Source of the DNA: Corynebacterium sputi DSM 45148
Lineage (GTDB): Bacteria > Actinomycetota > Actinomycetes > Mycobacteriales > Mycobacteriaceae
DNA: 33,400 nt
Direction: 5' to 3'
Assembly (NCBI RefSeq): GCF_000427865.1
Contig: NZ_ATYV01000027.1
Span: 1 to 33,400 of the forward strand
Position numbers and translations under genes: made by a program. The notes beneath the pieces are model-generated. The model saw only the letters and a list, made by a program, of their open reading frames with translations, made no database searches and had not been told where the DNA came from. Below, piece by piece: positions 32,190-33,400 of the stretch. Each line of letters begins with the position of its first letter. Position 1 is the first letter of the stretch.

Positions 32190-33131
32190 CTACCAGATGC
32201 CCACCAAGTTCATCCACAGCGTGCCAACCACGAGCCAGATAGCCAGGGACGTGACACCTGCGACGAAGTTGTACTTCCACCACTGACCGACAGTGTTGTA
32301 ATTCATGCCGAAGATCGTCGGGGAGGCGCCGCCTGCGTACTGCGTCAGGGACTGGAAGATGTTGGAGCAGTATCCGAGGATCAGCGCGGCAAGCAGCGGC
32401 GGTGCGCCCAGCGCAATCGCAGCACCAAGGAACGCCACATACATCGCGGAGATATGCGCCGTCGCCGAGGCGAACGCGTAGTGCATGAAGAAGTAGATGA
32501 CGACCAGCAGCATCAGCGCCACCAGCCAGCTCATTCCGCCGAGCATTCCAGCGATACCTTCAGAGACCCAGTCGATGAAGCCGTAGGCAGAGAGCGCAGT
32601 AGCCATCATGTATAGCACGGCGAACCAAGTCATCGTATTCCAAGCGGCCTTCTCCTGGATGATGTCTTCCCAGGTCAGCACGTGGAAGATCAGAAGGATG
32701 ATCACGCCGACAAAAGCAGTGATCGTCGCAGAGATACCGAGGACCAGGTCACCGACCGTCCAGAGGAGCAAGAGAACTACGAAAGTAAGCGCAAGGATCT
32801 TCTCGCCGTAACTCATCGGGCCGAGTTCATCGAGTTCCCGCTTGGCCATTGCCTGCGCCTCGGGAGTCTTCTTCAACTCCGGCGGGTAGATCACGTAGAG
32901 CAGCAACGGAATGACGAACAGGGCGACTAGGCCCGGCACGATGGCGCCGAGCGCCCAGGTTGCCCAGGAGATTTCCACATCCTGCTGCCCAGCCAAAGAC
33001 GCGATCAACGGGTTCCCTGCCATCGCCGTAAGGAACATGGCACAGGTTATGGAGTTGGCATTCGTCGCAACCAAAGAAAGGTAGGAACCTGCACGACGGG
33101 CGGTCGGGCCTGGCTCGGAGTTGTACTCCAT
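32190..33131 (-). pseudogene. DASS-family anion transporter, 5' end missing beside an IS3 element
   Basis: The C-terminal about two thirds (313 codons) of a dicarboxylate/citrate-type transporter (divalent anion:sodium symporter family). The remnant starts near SEPGPTARRAGSYL, which in full-length proteins lies in the middle. AMFLTAMAGNPLIASLAG and the last helices (WLVALMLLVVIYFFMHYAFASATAHISAMY, ILGYCSNIFQSLTQYAGGASP) follow, ending at TAG. The usual protein is about 470 residues. The N-terminal half is missing and the IS3-family transposase end lies 36 nt upstream. Either the IS inserted and deleted the 5' half, or it split it; the other piece is not in the window. Confidence 0.85.
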
Positions 33132-33167
33132 GGCGGGTCTGCTGCACGGATAGGTGACAGGTTCTAG

Positions 33168-33400
33168 TCACGCAGCCAGTGCGGCTGGCGTGTTCATGAT
33201 GGCCTCGAACTCGATCGGGGTCAAACGTCCGAGGCGGGGTTGGCGACGGCGCCGATGGTAGGTCCGTTCGATCCAGATCACGATCGCGATGCGCAGCTCT
33301 TCTCGGCGGGTCCAAGTGCGGCGGTCGAGGACGTTCTTCTGGAGCAGGCTGAAGAACGATTCCATGGCCGCGTTATCGCCGGCAGCGCCGACTTTGCCCA
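33168..33400 (-). mobile_element. IS3-family transposase C-terminus (partial)
   Basis: The frame enters from the right edge and ends at TGA (33168-33170). It shows the rve-type integrase end: GKVGAAGDNAAMESFFSLLQ, with the last catalytic Glu, then RIAIVIWIERTYHRRRRQPR and TPIEFEA. This is typical of the second ORF of IS3-family elements. The 36 nt between its stop and the transporter remnant presumably hold the terminal inverted repeat; I could not define it. The rest of the element is outside the window. Confidence 0.88.

Overview
The window looks like a high-GC Gram-positive actinomycete, most likely a Corynebacterium or close relative. The reasons are protein-level resemblance of rplA, menG, menC and the MgtA-type mannosyltransferase to corynebacterial proteins, and the gene neighbourhood: secE-nusG-rplK-rplA next to a polyprenyl diphosphate synthase, a menaquinone reductase and a men cluster, which as I recall is the corynebacterial arrangement. 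The species cannot be named from what is seen.

Layout. 1-206: start of a helix-turn-helix (transposase-like) gene cut by the window edge, then a 14-bp tandem repeat. 487-4484 (minus strand): rplA, rplK, nusG, secE and tRNA-Trp, tRNA-Met, tRNA-Thr and tRNA-Tyr. 4580-7072: polyprenyl diphosphate synthase divergent from menJ. 7098-12964: a block of unrelated accessory genes (L-lactate dehydrogenase, sugar transporter, COG3044 ABC-class ATPase, aldo/keto reductase). 13023-13556: acetyltransferase pseudogene. 13636-18256 (minus): a membrane protein, menD, a DUF3592 protein, an MgtA-like mannosyltransferase and menG, closely spaced. 18419-25117: a RibD-like reductase pseudogene, a UvrA-like ABC protein, an SDR oxidoreductase, and a TetR / DUF3533 exporter-like / MsrA operon. 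25297-28656: a membrane metal-dependent hydrolase, menC, peptidase E and menB. 28661-33400: a frameshifted GMC oxidoreductase, a tiny basic protein, an autoregulated MarR with a His-rich tail, a YCII protein, and a DASS transporter cut in half next to an IS3-family transposase.

How the genes fit together. menD, menC and menB make dihydroxynaphthoate, the polyprenyl synthase makes the side chain, menG methylates the ring and menJ saturates a prenyl double bond. menA, menE and menF are not in the window. The ribosomal/Sec block and the men genes are intact, while four accessory genes are broken (two by nonsense codons, one by a frameshift, one truncated beside an IS).

Most interesting signal. 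A dispersed repeat with the 11-base core GCTTCCCGACG, followed by a G-free, C-rich tract, occurs seven times exactly and at least once as a variant (GCTTTACGACG). It lies both in intergenic terminators (after rplA, after nusG, after a tiny gene) and inside five genes (menD, menC, the DUF3533 gene, the UvrA-like gene and the COG3044 ATPase gene). All four sense-orientation copies in genes are read in the same frame (L-P/Y-D-A/V), at linkers or protein ends. Four copies form canonical G-quadruplex motifs on the complementary strand. A second theme is a run of about ten genes, including all the men genes here, whose start codon lies 6 or 7 nt after a TANNNT hexamer and has no Shine-Dalgarno, which suggests leaderless transcripts.
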